Numbered from the stretch's first letter, positions 53,589-62,006 are shown. The stretch: 64,000 bases of DNA from Oscillospiraceae bacterium (GCA_022768245.1 JALEMR010000051.1:42600-106599), one strand, 5' to 3'. Notes: generated by a model not told the origin, from the sequence alone. A program made the numbers and translations.

Positions 53589-54839
53589 TCATTTCTTCTT
53601 TTTTACGACAGCAAGAGTAACGCCCACAGCCGCAGCAGCCACAACAACGACGATCACGATAACAACGGGAAGGCTCACGCCCGTGCTCTTTGATTCTGCG
53701 GGAGCGGCTTCGGACTGTTCTTCGGAAGCGGCGTTGTTCTGTGATTCGCCGGAGGTTTCCTCGGTCTCGGATTCGGTCTCGGCGACTGTTTCCTCGGGAG
53801 CGTCCTCGGTTTCCTCATAAACGGGAGCCTGAGTCTGAGTCTCGGGAGGAACATACTCCTCATTGAAGCCCTCGGCAGTGGAAACGAAGTTATTGCCCCA
53901 GCTGTCGTAGCCCTCGGCGTCGTCTGCGGTGTGGATAGTCACGTTGAGATTCTGGAAAACGCTGCCGCCCTTAAGCTCGGGAGCGTTGTCGCCGTAGATG
54001 TACACGTCCTTCAGCTCATGGCAGTCGGAAAAGGCTCCGTCGCCGATAGAGGTGACCTGCGGTCCGATGTAGAATTCGGTGAATACGCACTTTGAGAAGC
54101 AGTATGCAGGTATCTCGGTAACCCCTGCGGGAAGAGTGAACTGCGCAAGGCTCTGACAGTCTCTGAAAGCGCCCTCGCCCAGCTCGGCAACGCCTGCGGG
54201 AATGGTGATATCGGTCAGCGCAATGCAGGAATCAAAGGCATATTTGCCTATCTTAGTCACGCAGTCGGGCATGCTTACCTTGACAAGCACCTTGTTGTTG
54301 TTGAAGGCGCTGTCGGAGATGACCTGCGTATTTGAAGGCAGACTGATATAGGTCAGCTGATTTCTTGCGGGAAGAGCATTTTCGGGGATAATTCCGTTTT
54401 CGGTCTGAGCGCCTGCAAGCTCGATGTATTCGAGATTGGGAAGCTCGGTGATAGCATTGTAATCGGCAGCATTAAGAGTACCTCCGCTGACGGACAGGCG
54501 ATATACGTTGTTCCTGTCAACGCCGTCCATTGCCTCGTAGAGGGCGGAGCTTAAGTTACCCGTGTCAAAGGATGTAACGGAAACGGTCCCGTCGTCGGCA
54601 GCGCTTGTCCTCATTGAGGGCAGCAGGATAAATGACAGTATTATCAGCAAAGCCATCACACCCATAATTATCCTGAGCCAGAGCTTGTGCTCGGAGCCTG
54701 TGGGTTTTTTCTTTGCCGCCTGTTGACGAGCCTGCTTTGCTTCCTCGGCAGCAGCAGCCTCAGCAGCTGCGGCAGCTGCCTTTTTCGGAGTCTGATAGTT
54801 GCTGTTCTTTCTCGGTTTTTTCTTTGATGATTTTCCCAT
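53589..54839 (-). CDS. Membrane-anchored leucine-rich repeat (LRR_5/BspA-like) protein
   Basis: 416 residues. The N-terminus is Lys- and Ala-rich and presumably cytoplasmic (about 1-52), followed by a membrane helix (about 54-75). An external domain holds tandem BspA-type LRRs (about 140-290; SDSAFNNNKVLVKVSMPD, IGKYAFDSCIALTDITIP, LGEGAFRDCQSLAQFTLP). Then comes a Thr/Glu-rich stalk (about 315-380) and a second membrane helix (about 387-412) ending KKKK. Such LRRs usually mediate binding; the partner is unknown. Confidence 0.8.
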   Translation of the reverse strand: MGKSSKKKPRKNSNYQTPKKAAAAAAEAAAAEEAKQARQQAAKKKPTGSEHKLWLRIIMGVMALLIILSFILLPSMRTSAADDGTVSVTSFDTGNLSSALYEAMDGVDRNNVYRLSVSGGTLNAADYNAITELPNLEYIELAGAQTENGIIPENALPARNQLTYISLPSNTQVISDSAFNNNKVLVKVSMPDCVTKIGKYAFDSCIALTDITIPAGVAELGEGAFRDCQSLAQFTLPAGVTEIPAYCFSKCVFTEFYIGPQVTSIGDGAFSDCHELKDVYIYGDNAPELKGGSVFQNLNVTIHTADDAEGYDSWGNNFVSTAEGFNEEYVPPETQTQAPVYEETEDAPEETVAETESETEETSGESQNNAASEEQSEAAPAESKSTGVSLPVVIVIVVVVAAAAVGVTLAVVKKKK

Positions 54840-54859
54840 GACTGTAAACCTCCGTAAAA

Positions 54860-55645
54860 TTAAAATTTAGCCGCGACCGAGACGCCGTCGGGAGTGAAGC
54901 AGAATATCTCGGTAGTAAGAGGGCTGTCCGCCCATTTGTTGTCCCTTGCCACTGCTTCTCCGAGACTGCAGAATATGCTGTCGGGGATATCATGGACTGC
55001 AAGGAGAGTCTCCCGCGAAGGCGCAGCCACAAGGAAGGGATAGCCTAACTTTTCGGTAATAAAGTCTCTGAAATCGGTGCAGAGCATGGTAGAGACCACG
55101 AGTGCATCACCCTTTGCCTCGAATTCCACGACGTTGACGCCCTGGGTTATCTCGGTGAAATTGAAATCGGTCTTTGCGAGAAAACGTCCCATATTGCGGT
55201 CAGCCACCGAAAAAAGCACTTCCTTGGGCACGCTCCACCGTCTGAGATATTTATCGTTCAGCATATGGATATCGTTCCGTTCGCCCACATAGCAGACTGC
55301 CTTTTTCAGCGTCCCCGCGAAATCGGAATATATCATGCCGTCCTGCGGTTCGTCCTCCCTCAGAACTATGAGCCGCAGATAGCTTTGCGCATTGGTAAAG
55401 GAATTCAGTCTCCCCTCAAGACTGAAGCGGTAGGACAATTCATCGGCGAAATTATCCAGCGTATTCTGAGAGCGGGTCTTCATAAATCTCTGCCGCACAG
55501 CGGTAGTATCGGTTTCTATCTCAAGCTGTCCCATAGACAGAAGATAAAGATTATCGTTTTTTCTTTCCGTCACGGAAATATCGCAGCGTTTCAGAGCAGA
55601 CTTGAAAGCCCGTTCGAACTTATCCGCGCCAAACCAATCGGGCAT
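54860..55645 (-). CDS. DUF1444-like hypothetical protein
   Basis: 261 residues, soluble, without signal peptide or membrane helix. The central DKYLRRWSVPKEVLFSVADRNM and C-terminal PFLVAAPSRETLLAVHDIPDS resemble the DUF1444/YtpQ family, whose function is unknown. The resemblance is by pattern only. GGAGGTG precedes the ATG. Directly downstream on the same strand is the LRR membrane protein gene (20-base gap), so the two may be co-expressed. Confidence 0.55.
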   Translation of the reverse strand: MPDWFGADKFERAFKSALKRCDISVTERKNDNLYLLSMGQLEIETDTTAVRQRFMKTRSQNTLDNFADELSYRFSLEGRLNSFTNAQSYLRLIVLREDEPQDGMIYSDFAGTLKKAVCYVGERNDIHMLNDKYLRRWSVPKEVLFSVADRNMGRFLAKTDFNFTEITQGVNVVEFEAKGDALVVSTMLCTDFRDFITEKLGYPFLVAAPSRETLLAVHDIPDSIFCSLGEAVARDNKWADSPLTTEIFCFTPDGVSVAAKF

Positions 55646-55757
55646 TATATCACCTCCGTAAGATTCATCGAATATGTACTGTTTTATTATACCATAAACT
55701 TTTGCAAATGTACAGAGATTTTTTTGATTTTTTTACTATATTTTTTTCATAAATGTG

Positions 55758-55786
55758 TTGACGGACGGGATGCGATGTGGTAAAAT
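55758..55786 (+). promoter_or_regulatory. Promoter of the leader peptide/RNHCP gene
   Basis: TTGACG (55758-55763), 17-base spacer, TAAAAT (55781-55786). It gives a 5' region of about 145 bases. Confidence 0.75.
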
Positions 55787-55829
55787 ATAGATACGGATAA
55801 TATCCGAATATTTTCAAGGAGATCTTTGC

Positions 55830-55865
55830 ATGACAAAAACAAATAAAAAGGAGATTGTGTGCTGA
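55830..55865 (+). CDS. Putative 11-residue leader peptide (MTKTNKKEIVC)
   Basis: ATG at 55830 follows AAGGAGAT with good spacing and ends in TGA at 55863. Two bases later a GGGAGG(T)/(G)CCTCCC hairpin (55868-55900) begins, followed by AAAGAGTATTTTT. The arrangement resembles a translation-dependent attenuator ahead of the RNHCP gene. The peptide is Lys/Thr-rich, with no run of a single regulatory amino acid apart from KK. Confidence 0.4.
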   Translation: MTKTNKKEIVC

Positions 55866-55937
55866 TCGGGAGGTCATGTACACATCTGCATAAGCCTCCC
55901 AAAGAGTATTTTTAATATACTTTCAGGAGGATACCCC

Positions 55938-56348
55938 ATGAACAGGGAAAATAAAAAAAGAGCGTTTGACAAGAACTATTACAGAACACATCCGTGCACC
56001 GAGGAATTCACCTGCAGATCCTGCGGAAGACTTGTAGTCCCCGAAGGAGCGGGCAGCGGTCACAGGAACCATTGTCCCTACTGTCTTTGCAGTGTGCATC
56101 TGGATATCGAGCCCGGCGACAGAGCCGCAGACTGCGGAGGACTCATGGAGCCCGTGGCAGTATGGGTGCGCAAAAACGGCGAATGGGCAGTTATCCACAG
56201 GTGCAGGATATGCGGCACATTGTCGTCCAACAGGATAGCTGCGGACGACAGCCCCGTAAAGCTTATGTCACTGGCGATGAAGCCGCTGGCAATGCCGCCC
56301 TTCCCTATCGAGCGGATAGACGAGCTCACGGAAAAGCTGTACGAATAG
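55938..56348 (+). CDS. RNHCP domain protein (zinc-ribbon-like)
   Basis: 136 residues containing the signature GSGHRNHCPYCLCSVHLD that names the RNHCP family. A CxxC pair lies upstream (CRSCG), a second pair at CRICG, and MEPVAVWVRKNGEWAVIHRC between, so two zinc-ribbon-like knuckles are likely. The molecular function of the family is not established. CAGGAGG precedes the ATG. It is a single gene with its own promoter, leader and terminator. Confidence 0.85.
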   Translation: MNRENKKRAFDKNYYRTHPCTEEFTCRSCGRLVVPEGAGSGHRNHCPYCLCSVHLDIEPGDRAADCGGLMEPVAVWVRKNGEWAVIHRCRICGTLSSNRIAADDSPVKLMSLAMKPLAMPPFPIERIDELTEKLYE

Positions 56349-56367
56349 TATACGGTCTGAAAGCTTC

Positions 56368-56402
56368 AGACGGCAGGAATATGGTTTCCTGCCGTCTTTT
56401 TT
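56368..56402 (+). terminator. Intrinsic terminator after the RNHCP gene
   Basis: AGACGGCAGGAA / TTCCTGCCGTCT, a 12-bp perfect stem followed by TTTTT. Confidence 0.9.
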
Positions 56403-56405
56403 GCA

Positions 56406-56441
56406 TAAAAAACGGTCACGCGGAACGCCGCATGACCGTGA
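56406..56441 (-). terminator. Intrinsic terminator after the CheX-like gene
   Basis: On the minus strand ACGGTCATGCGG / CCGCGTGACCGT (12 bp, one mismatch, 4-base loop) followed by TTTTTTA. Confidence 0.88.
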
Positions 56442-56452
56442 TATAATATTTA

Positions 56453-57334
56453 TCAATAATTGCCGATGATGAAAGTAATGGTGCCAAAGGGGAAAATGAG
56501 AGGTATCTTGTAGGTATCGACCATACCTGTGAGGGTCTCGCCGCGGAGCACCTGCTGGGGTTCCAGACGAAGCTCCCGACCCGTGTCGTTGGAAACATTG
56601 ACCGCAAAAAGACCGTTGTGAAGATTAAGGAATTCGCCTGCGCATGCGTCAGCCATTTCGTCCACAGCGGTAAGCTGTTCGCCCGCGTATCTGGAGCCGA
56701 ATTCGATGTAAGCCGCATCCTCCGCGTCGATGGACGAAGTGCAGGAGAATTCGCCGTTGATATGCTGAACGCCTGCATTAGCGAAGGAATACTCGGTTAT
56801 CTTTTCGCAGTTCATAGGCATAAAGTCGTCGCCGATAAAGCGGACGATATTCTTGAAAAGCAGATCTATGTATTCGACCATAAGCTCATCGTCAGAGTCA
56901 TCGAAGTCATAGAAAGAGCGGATGACCTGCTGTATCTTTTCGTTATCGTTATCCTTGAAGTCGCTGTCCGACAGAGAGTTTTCGTTCTTGTAGCTGTTGA
57001 GAGCTTCCTCAAACCGGCTGTTGGTCATATAGCCCTTATCGACGAGAGCCTGTCCGAGTATCAGGTGAGTACCCGACTGCTGAGAGAAAAGCTTTTCAAC
57101 CTGATCGCCTGTCATAAATCCCATATCCACGGCGATCTCGCCTATTCTTTTATCGACCTTCTGCTGTTCTGCATGGACCCTTTCGACCTGTTCGGCGGTC
57201 ATATAGCCTGCGTTGATAGCGAGCACGCCAAGCTTTACTCTTGTAGTTTTCAGAACAGAAAGCGCCTCGGAGAGCTGTTCGGGACTGACAAGTCTTTTAT
57301 TAAGAAGGTAGTTTCCAAAAAACTGTGTAAACAT
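56453..57334 (-). CDS. Protein with GspE-N-like repeats and a CheX-like domain
   Basis: 293 residues in two parts. The N-terminal part (about 1-130) has two or three copies of a helical motif of the type LGxxxxxxGYMTxxQVExxxxxQ, as in the N-terminal domain of type II secretion ATPases. The C-terminal part (about 145-293) resembles CheX/CheC-like phosphatase folds, with AGEQLTAVDEMADACAGEFLNLHNG carrying the E-x2-x-N-type helix. With the CheY-like gene 27 bases upstream, it probably dephosphorylates or reads out that regulator. No flagellar or chemotaxis genes are nearby. Confidence 0.65.
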   Translation of the reverse strand: MFTQFFGNYLLNKRLVSPEQLSEALSVLKTTRVKLGVLAINAGYMTAEQVERVHAEQQKVDKRIGEIAVDMGFMTGDQVEKLFSQQSGTHLILGQALVDKGYMTNSRFEEALNSYKNENSLSDSDFKDNDNEKIQQVIRSFYDFDDSDDELMVEYIDLLFKNIVRFIGDDFMPMNCEKITEYSFANAGVQHINGEFSCTSSIDAEDAAYIEFGSRYAGEQLTAVDEMADACAGEFLNLHNGLFAVNVSNDTGRELRLEPQQVLRGETLTGMVDTYKIPLIFPFGTITFIIGNY

Positions 57335-57361
57335 TTTTTACTCCAATCCGATCAATATAAT

Positions 57362-57733
57362 TTATTTTGCAAGCTTTTCAATGATTGATTTAACCTGATT
57401 TTCCTCAAGCGGTTTCTGCAGAAAGTCATAAGCGCCGGCGGTTATAGCTTCTTTAAGATTTTCCTGTGTACCCACAGAAGAAGCCATAATGACCTTAGCG
57501 TCGGGATTTATCTTAAGTATCTGTTTAAGAGCGTCAACGCCGTTGACCTTCGGCATAACGATATCCATAAAGGTCACATCGGGGAGATGATTCTTATACA
57601 TATTAACAGAAGCCTCTCCGTCGCCCGCCTCAACGACAGTACCCACTCCCAGGGATCTTATAAAAGTCACCATCTTCTTTCTGGCAAGAAGTGAATCATC
57701 GCAAATCAAAACGGTCATATTTTCAAGACTCAT
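57362..57733 (-). CDS. Stand-alone CheY-like response regulator
   Basis: 123-residue receiver domain with no output domain. The acidic pocket is in LICDDSLLARKKM, the phospho-acceptor Asp in VTFMDIVMP, the switch residue in VIMASS and the conserved Lys in FLQKPLEE. Start ATG 57733 (MSLENMTVLICDD) follows GGAGG with 9-base spacing. A promoter at 57786-57814 drives it with the CheX-like gene. No cognate histidine kinase is in the window. Confidence 0.9.
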   Translation of the reverse strand: MSLENMTVLICDDSLLARKKMVTFIRSLGVGTVVEAGDGEASVNMYKNHLPDVTFMDIVMPKVNGVDALKQILKINPDAKVIMASSVGTQENLKEAITAGAYDFLQKPLEENQVKSIIEKLAK

Positions 57734-57785
57734 TTTAAATTTCCTCCGTTTCCATAATCGTTTTAGGTAATTCAATTTTATGTTT

Positions 57786-57814
57786 ATTATAACATATCAA
57801 AATCAAAAAATCAA
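57786..57814 (-). promoter_or_regulatory. Promoter of the CheY-like/CheX-like pair
   Basis: Minus-strand TTGATT (57814-57809), 17-base spacer, TATAAT (57791-57786). Confidence 0.75.
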
Positions 57815-57863
57815 TAGTTTTTTGTAAGTTTTACTAAATAATTCACCTTTATTAACAAAGATA

Positions 57864-58050
57864 TAAAAAAATCGGCAATAAGCCGAAAAAATAAAAGACT
57901 CCGCCCAGCCGCCATGTGGCGAATAAAACCCGCACAAAGCAGGTGGGCAACAGCCCAACAGTTTCACGCTCCCTGCGTCCGTTACCCCGCACATATAATG
58001 CGGCGGGAGGTCTGCAATCCCCTGTCGGAGTCTGAATCCCTAAATAAAAG
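57864..58050 (-). ncRNA. Structured non-coding RNA (about 185 nt), 6S-like candidate
   Basis: A closing helix GACTCCG/CGGAGTC (58032-58026 with 57903-57897) encloses several hairpins: CTCCC/GGGAG around CCGCAT/GTGCGG, GGGC/GCCC, CCTGC/GCGGG (with a wobble) and GCC/GGC. It ends in a terminator hairpin TCGGC-TTATT-GCCGA plus seven T (57886-57865). Two promoters lie directly upstream on the same strand. There is no open frame. Size, closed ends and isolated location suit 6S RNA, but I could not match conserved 6S bases, and other families such as raiA remain possible. Confidence 0.65.
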
Positions 58051-58056
58051 TGTTGG

Positions 58057-58135
58057 ATTATAAAACCACACTTTATCGGTCAAGGCAGAATCTTTTCTCT
58101 GATATTATTATATCACCTATCGCAGAAAAAATCAA
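58057..58135 (-). promoter_or_regulatory. Tandem promoters of the structured RNA
   Basis: Distal: TTGATT (58135-58130), 17-base spacer, TATAAT (58112-58107). Proximal: TTGACC (58083-58078), 15-base spacer, TATAAT (58062-58057). Transcripts would start near 58100 and 58050. Confidence 0.75.
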
Positions 58136-58189
58136 TAGATTTCGCCAAAAAAATTTATGCAAATTTTTGTAATATATCACAATTGACCG

Positions 58190-58229
58190 AAAAAAATCGG
58201 TCCCCTCTCAGTAAAGTGAGAAGGGACCG
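58190..58229 (-). terminator. Intrinsic terminator after the Tyr-rich repeat gene
   Basis: On the minus strand CGGTCCCTTCTCA / TGAGAGGGGACCG (one mismatch) followed by ATTTTTTT. Confidence 0.88.
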
Positions 58230-58256
58230 CACCCTGTCATAAAGCTTTAGGCGAGC

Positions 58257-60332
58257 TTATATTGCTGCAACGTAAACGTCGGAGCTGCTTCCGCTTGCAG
58301 CAGTAGCTACTTCAAGGGAAGAATAGTATGTTTTAGTCTTGGCGTTGTAATATTTGTAGGTAGTCGAAGGAGTGGAGCTCTGATAGTTGGAGATGCTGCC
58401 CGATACCTTAACGCAGTAGTTTGAGCCTCCTGCGGAAGATGCTTCAGTCAGAGAAGCGTAGTAACGGTTGGTAGCATAGCTGTAATAGGGATAGCCTGAG
58501 GAGTAAGATGTGGATGATGCGCTGCTCTGACCGTTTGTAACGTAAGAGGTATTGTTATTTGAAGCTGCAAGCGCGTCGGCATAGTTTCTGTAATACTTGC
58601 CTGTAACGCTGCTGTAGTAAGGAGTTACGACCGAATATGTATTGCTGATATCGCTCGCATAGAATGCGGACAGATCGCTTACCATGCCGGAATTATTGTT
58701 TGAAGCGGCAAGAGCGTCATTATAGGTTTTGTAGTATTTCTTGGTAATTGCGCTGTAGTAGGGATATACCACGCTGGATGCCGAGCTGGAGCTTGCAGAC
58801 GATCCGGAAGTGGAATAATCCTTGACATACGAAGTGTTATTTCCCGAAGCAGCGAGAGCGTCTGCATAATATCTGTAATACTTGCCGGTAACGCTGCTGT
58901 AGTAGGGATATGAAGTGCCGTAGGTCGCGCTGATATCGCCGGAATAGAGATATGATTTATCCGATACATAAGCGCTGTTGCCGCCGGAAGCTGCAACTGC
59001 GTCGGCATAGGACTTATACCATCTGCTGGTATAGGTGCTGTAATAAGGGAATACTACGCTGCCCGACAGGCTTGTATTGTTGCTTGCGTCTCCTGTGGAA
59101 ACACAGTTGGTATTACCGTTGGAAGCGTTGAGAGCGTCCTGATAGGTCTGGTAATACAGCTTTGTAACGCTGCTGTAGTAAGGATATGTTGTGCTGTAGT
59201 ATTTGCTCGTACTGGTCTGGTCTCCCTCAGTGACGTAGCTGGACATATTGTTTGAAGCAGTAACTGCGTCGGCGTAGCTCTTGTAATACCGCCTGGTGTA
59301 GCTGCTGTAGAAGCGGAATATCGAGCTGTATGTGGTGCTGCTTGCCGCGGATGCGTCGCCGTAATAAACGTAGGAGCTGATATTATTGGAAGCCTTCAGA
59401 GCGTCATTATATGTCTTGTAGTACTTCTGGGTGTAGGAACTGTAATAGGGATAAGTCGTGCTGTAGTAGCTGCTGTACGCGGTGTTCTCACCGTAGGAAA
59501 CGTAGCTGCTGATATTTTTCGAAGCAGACAGCGCGTCGGCATAGGTCTTGTAATACTTGTCGGTATAGCTGCTGTAATAGGGATAGCTTGCACTGTAGGT
59601 GGAGCTGCAGTCTATCTCAGCCTTGCCTAAAGAAACATAGCTGCTGTTATTGTTGGAAGCGTAGAGAGCGTCGCTGTAGCTCTGGTAGTAGCGCTTGGTA
59701 TAGCTGCTGTAGAAGGGATACTGAGTGGAATAGGTAGCCGAGGAGCCGACAGATGTCTGACCGTTTCCGACAGTAACGCTGATAGTCTTATATATGGATG
59801 TATATTTGCTCAGAGAAACTGTGACCTTTGAGGTACCGTTGTTTTTGCCCGTAACGTCGAGGCCGATCTTGTCGCCGACAAAAGGCTTTGCCCATGAGAT
59901 GGAGGCTACGTTTTTATTGGAAATGGAAGCCTTAAGAGCGTGAGAGCCCTTTGCGGTGACTGTAACGCGCTGGGTCTCGCCCACAGCGAGAGTAAGGCTT
60001 GACTTGCTGAGAGTTATCTTTCCTGGAGATACGGTCACTCTGCAGGAAAGGGTCTCGCCGTCAACGTCCGCATATATGTAGCATGTACCTGCTGATACGC
60101 CTCTTACCTTGCCTGTGCTCGATACTCTTGCGATAGATTCGTCGCTGGAGTACCACTCTACATCTTCGTAAGAGCCGTAAATGCTGAGTGTGGTATAATA
60201 ACCCTTGGTAAGGGTCATGCTCGACTTGCTTATGGAGTTGTCGTAAGCGCCTGCGGAAATTCCCAAGCTGCTCACTGCGATCATAGCGGCGAGAACACCG
60301 CTTGCAACCTTTGAAATAGAATTTTTCTTCAT
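58257..60332 (-). CDS. Secreted protein with Ig-like domains and eleven Tyr-rich repeats
   Basis: Not a recognised family. The 691 residues (ATG 60332, GGAGG 7 bases ahead) have a signal peptide (about 1-29) and a BIG2-like domain (about 32-103, YSSDESIARVSSTGKVRGVSAG). A second Ig-like domain follows (about 104-190). Then come eleven tandem repeats of about 40 residues to the C-terminus, with consensus YPYYSSxTxKYYKTYxDALxAS followed by N-N-x-S-x-YV and a Ser/Ala/Tyr-rich spacer. The repeats are near identical in spacing; the last two are degenerate. No catalytic motif, sortase signal or dockerin is seen; an adhesive or wall-binding role is a guess. Confidence 0.8.
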   Translation of the reverse strand: MKKNSISKVASGVLAAMIAVSSLGISAGAYDNSISKSSMTLTKGYYTTLSIYGSYEDVEWYSSDESIARVSSTGKVRGVSAGTCYIYADVDGETLSCRVTVSPGKITLSKSSLTLAVGETQRVTVTAKGSHALKASISNKNVASISWAKPFVGDKIGLDVTGKNNGTSKVTVSLSKYTSIYKTISVTVGNGQTSVGSSATYSTQYPFYSSYTKRYYQSYSDALYASNNNSSYVSLGKAEIDCSSTYSASYPYYSSYTDKYYKTYADALSASKNISSYVSYGENTAYSSYYSTTYPYYSSYTQKYYKTYNDALKASNNISSYVYYGDASAASSTTYSSIFRFYSSYTRRYYKSYADAVTASNNMSSYVTEGDQTSTSKYYSTTYPYYSSVTKLYYQTYQDALNASNGNTNCVSTGDASNNTSLSGSVVFPYYSTYTSRWYKSYADAVAASGGNSAYVSDKSYLYSGDISATYGTSYPYYSSVTGKYYRYYADALAASGNNTSYVKDYSTSGSSASSSSASSVVYPYYSAITKKYYKTYNDALAASNNNSGMVSDLSAFYASDISNTYSVVTPYYSSVTGKYYRNYADALAASNNNTSYVTNGQSSASSTSYSSGYPYYSYATNRYYASLTEASSAGGSNYCVKVSGSISNYQSSTPSTTYKYYNAKTKTYYSSLEVATAASGSSSDVYVAAI

Positions 60333-60607
60333 AATGTTCCTCCGTTTCTGCCAAATGGCGTAAAACCAAATTGTTTTTCTATTATGAAGCATATATTATC
60401 CTGTATCAGAGAACATTTCCTCACGGAAATACTCACGGGATCTTTGCTTCTCTGTTATATAAACAACTCAGCAGGCTGATTTTTTTCAAAGAAAGAGTAA
60501 GTTTGTATAAATATACAAAATATTTTTCTTTCTTTGTACATTTCATACAATGTTTCCTTTGAAAAGCTTACTATAATTATTATACAATATCCTACAAAAT
60601 TTTTCAA
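60333..60607 (-). promoter_or_regulatory. Promoter and long 5' leader of the Tyr-rich repeat gene
   Basis: Minus-strand TTGAAA (60607-60602), 17-base spacer, TATAAT (60584-60579). The leader is about 240 bases, unusually long. It holds a closing stem CAGAGAA/TTCTCTG (60454-60448 with 60413-60407) around ATTTCC-GTGA-GGAAAT. I recognise no riboswitch family. Confidence 0.6.
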
Positions 60608-60713
60608 TAGTTAATTCCTATAATTTTCAAATATTTTTATGTACTATTTGTACTAATACAGTTATATCAAAATAAAAAATCCCTCCGAATAAGAAACATG
60701 TCAGATTATCGTA

Positions 60714-60742
60714 TTGACAACCGTTTTTCTGTGTGGTATAAT
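60714..60742 (+). promoter_or_regulatory. Sigma-A promoter of the flavodiiron gene
   Basis: TTGACA (60714-60719), 17-base spacer, TATAAT (60737-60742), both perfect. Confidence 0.9.
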
Positions 60743-60792
60743 TTTATATGTGCTGATATGTCAGCAATTTTAAATCGAAAGGATCGTTTCAA

Positions 60793-61953
60793 ATGAGCAG
60801 TACAATTATTTCGGATAAGGTAAAATACATAGGCTGCGACGATAAAACGCTGGATCTCTTCGAGAATCAGTACGTGGTCCCCGAGGGCGTATCCTATAAT
60901 TCATACGTTATCCTCGACGATAAGATCGCCGTTATGGACACAGCCGATCACCGCGTTTCCGAGGAATGGTTCGCAAATCTTGCCGCCGCTCTCGGAGACA
61001 GGACACCCGACTATCTCATAGTTTCGCACTTAGAGCCCGACCACTCCGCAAATATCGGAGCGGCTATGGAAAAATATCCCGACATGAAGCTTGTATGCAG
61101 CGCAAAGGCAGCGGGAATGCTGGGACAGTTCTTCGATACCGATTTTGCGGGACGAGTTGTCACCGTAAAGGAAGGCGAAGCACTTTCTCTCGGCGAGCAT
61201 ATCCTGCAGTTCTTCATGGCTCCCATGGTACACTGGCCCGAGGTCATGGTAGAGTACGAGCAGACCGAAAAGATACTCTTCTCTGCAGACGGCTTCGGAA
61301 AGTTCGGCGCCCTTGACGTTGACGCCGAGTGGGACTGCGAAGCAAGAAGATACTACTTCAACATCGTCGGGAAATACGGTGCACCCGTACAGACCCTGCT
61401 GAAAAAGGCTGCTTCCCTGGATATAAAGACTATCTGTCCTCTTCACGGACCTATCCTCACGGGAGACCTTTCCCACTACATTGACCGCTATAACACATGG
61501 AGCAGCTACGCTCCCGAGGAAAAGGGCGTATATATCCCCTATGCTTCTCTCCACGGCAACACAAAGGAGGCTGCGGAAAAGCTGGCTGAAATGATAACCG
61601 CAAAGGGCGTCAAGGCTGTTCTCTGCGACCTTTCCAGAGAGGACCCGGCAGAAGCTGTCGAGGACGCGTTCCGCTATGACAGAATGGTCTGCGCAGCGTC
61701 CACCTACGACGGCGGCATCTTCACTCCCATGGCAGACTTTATCGGCAGACTCAAGTCCAAGACATATCAGAACCGCACGGTAGCATTTGTTGAAAACGGC
61801 TCATGGGCTCCCATGGCTGCAAAGCTCATGAAGGCGGAGTTCGAGACCATGAAGAACATCACCTTCATTGATACGGCAGTTACTATAAAGACCTCCGTAA
61901 AGCCTGCGGTCATTGCAGACCTTGAAAAGCTTGCGGACGAGCTCACTAAGTAA
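60793..61953 (+). CDS. FprA-family A-type flavodiiron protein
   Basis: Reduces oxygen to water (and sometimes NO) to protect anaerobes. The 386 residues have an N-terminal metallo-beta-lactamase-like domain with the diiron ligands HLEPDHSAN (about 79-87), DGFGKFG and CPLHGP. The C-terminal flavodoxin domain (about 250-386) binds FMN, with SLHGNTKEAAEKLAEM and STYDGGIFTPMADF. No rubredoxin domain is attached, the usual A-type layout. It is a single gene with its own promoter and terminator. Confidence 0.94.
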   Translation: MSSTIISDKVKYIGCDDKTLDLFENQYVVPEGVSYNSYVILDDKIAVMDTADHRVSEEWFANLAAALGDRTPDYLIVSHLEPDHSANIGAAMEKYPDMKLVCSAKAAGMLGQFFDTDFAGRVVTVKEGEALSLGEHILQFFMAPMVHWPEVMVEYEQTEKILFSADGFGKFGALDVDAEWDCEARRYYFNIVGKYGAPVQTLLKKAASLDIKTICPLHGPILTGDLSHYIDRYNTWSSYAPEEKGVYIPYASLHGNTKEAAEKLAEMITAKGVKAVLCDLSREDPAEAVEDAFRYDRMVCAASTYDGGIFTPMADFIGRLKSKTYQNRTVAFVENGSWAPMAAKLMKAEFETMKNITFIDTAVTIKTSVKPAVIADLEKLADELTK

Positions 61954-61970
61954 ATATCACCACACAGCAA

Positions 61971-62006
61971 AAAAGCCGTTCCCTGTTCGGGGAGCGGCTT
62001 TTTTAT
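61971..62006. terminator. Bidirectional terminator after the flavodiiron gene
   Basis: AAGCCG..CCC / GGG..CGGCTT with TTTTT on the + side and TTTTTT on the - side. It serves both the flavodiiron gene and the minus-strand purine unit. Confidence 0.85.

Noticed and set aside
60407..60454. Cyclic-di-GMP riboswitch in the leader of the repeat protein (GCAAAG sequence)
   Set aside because: Only a short GCAAAG matches; the paired helices and tetraloop receptor of the GEMM fold are not present.
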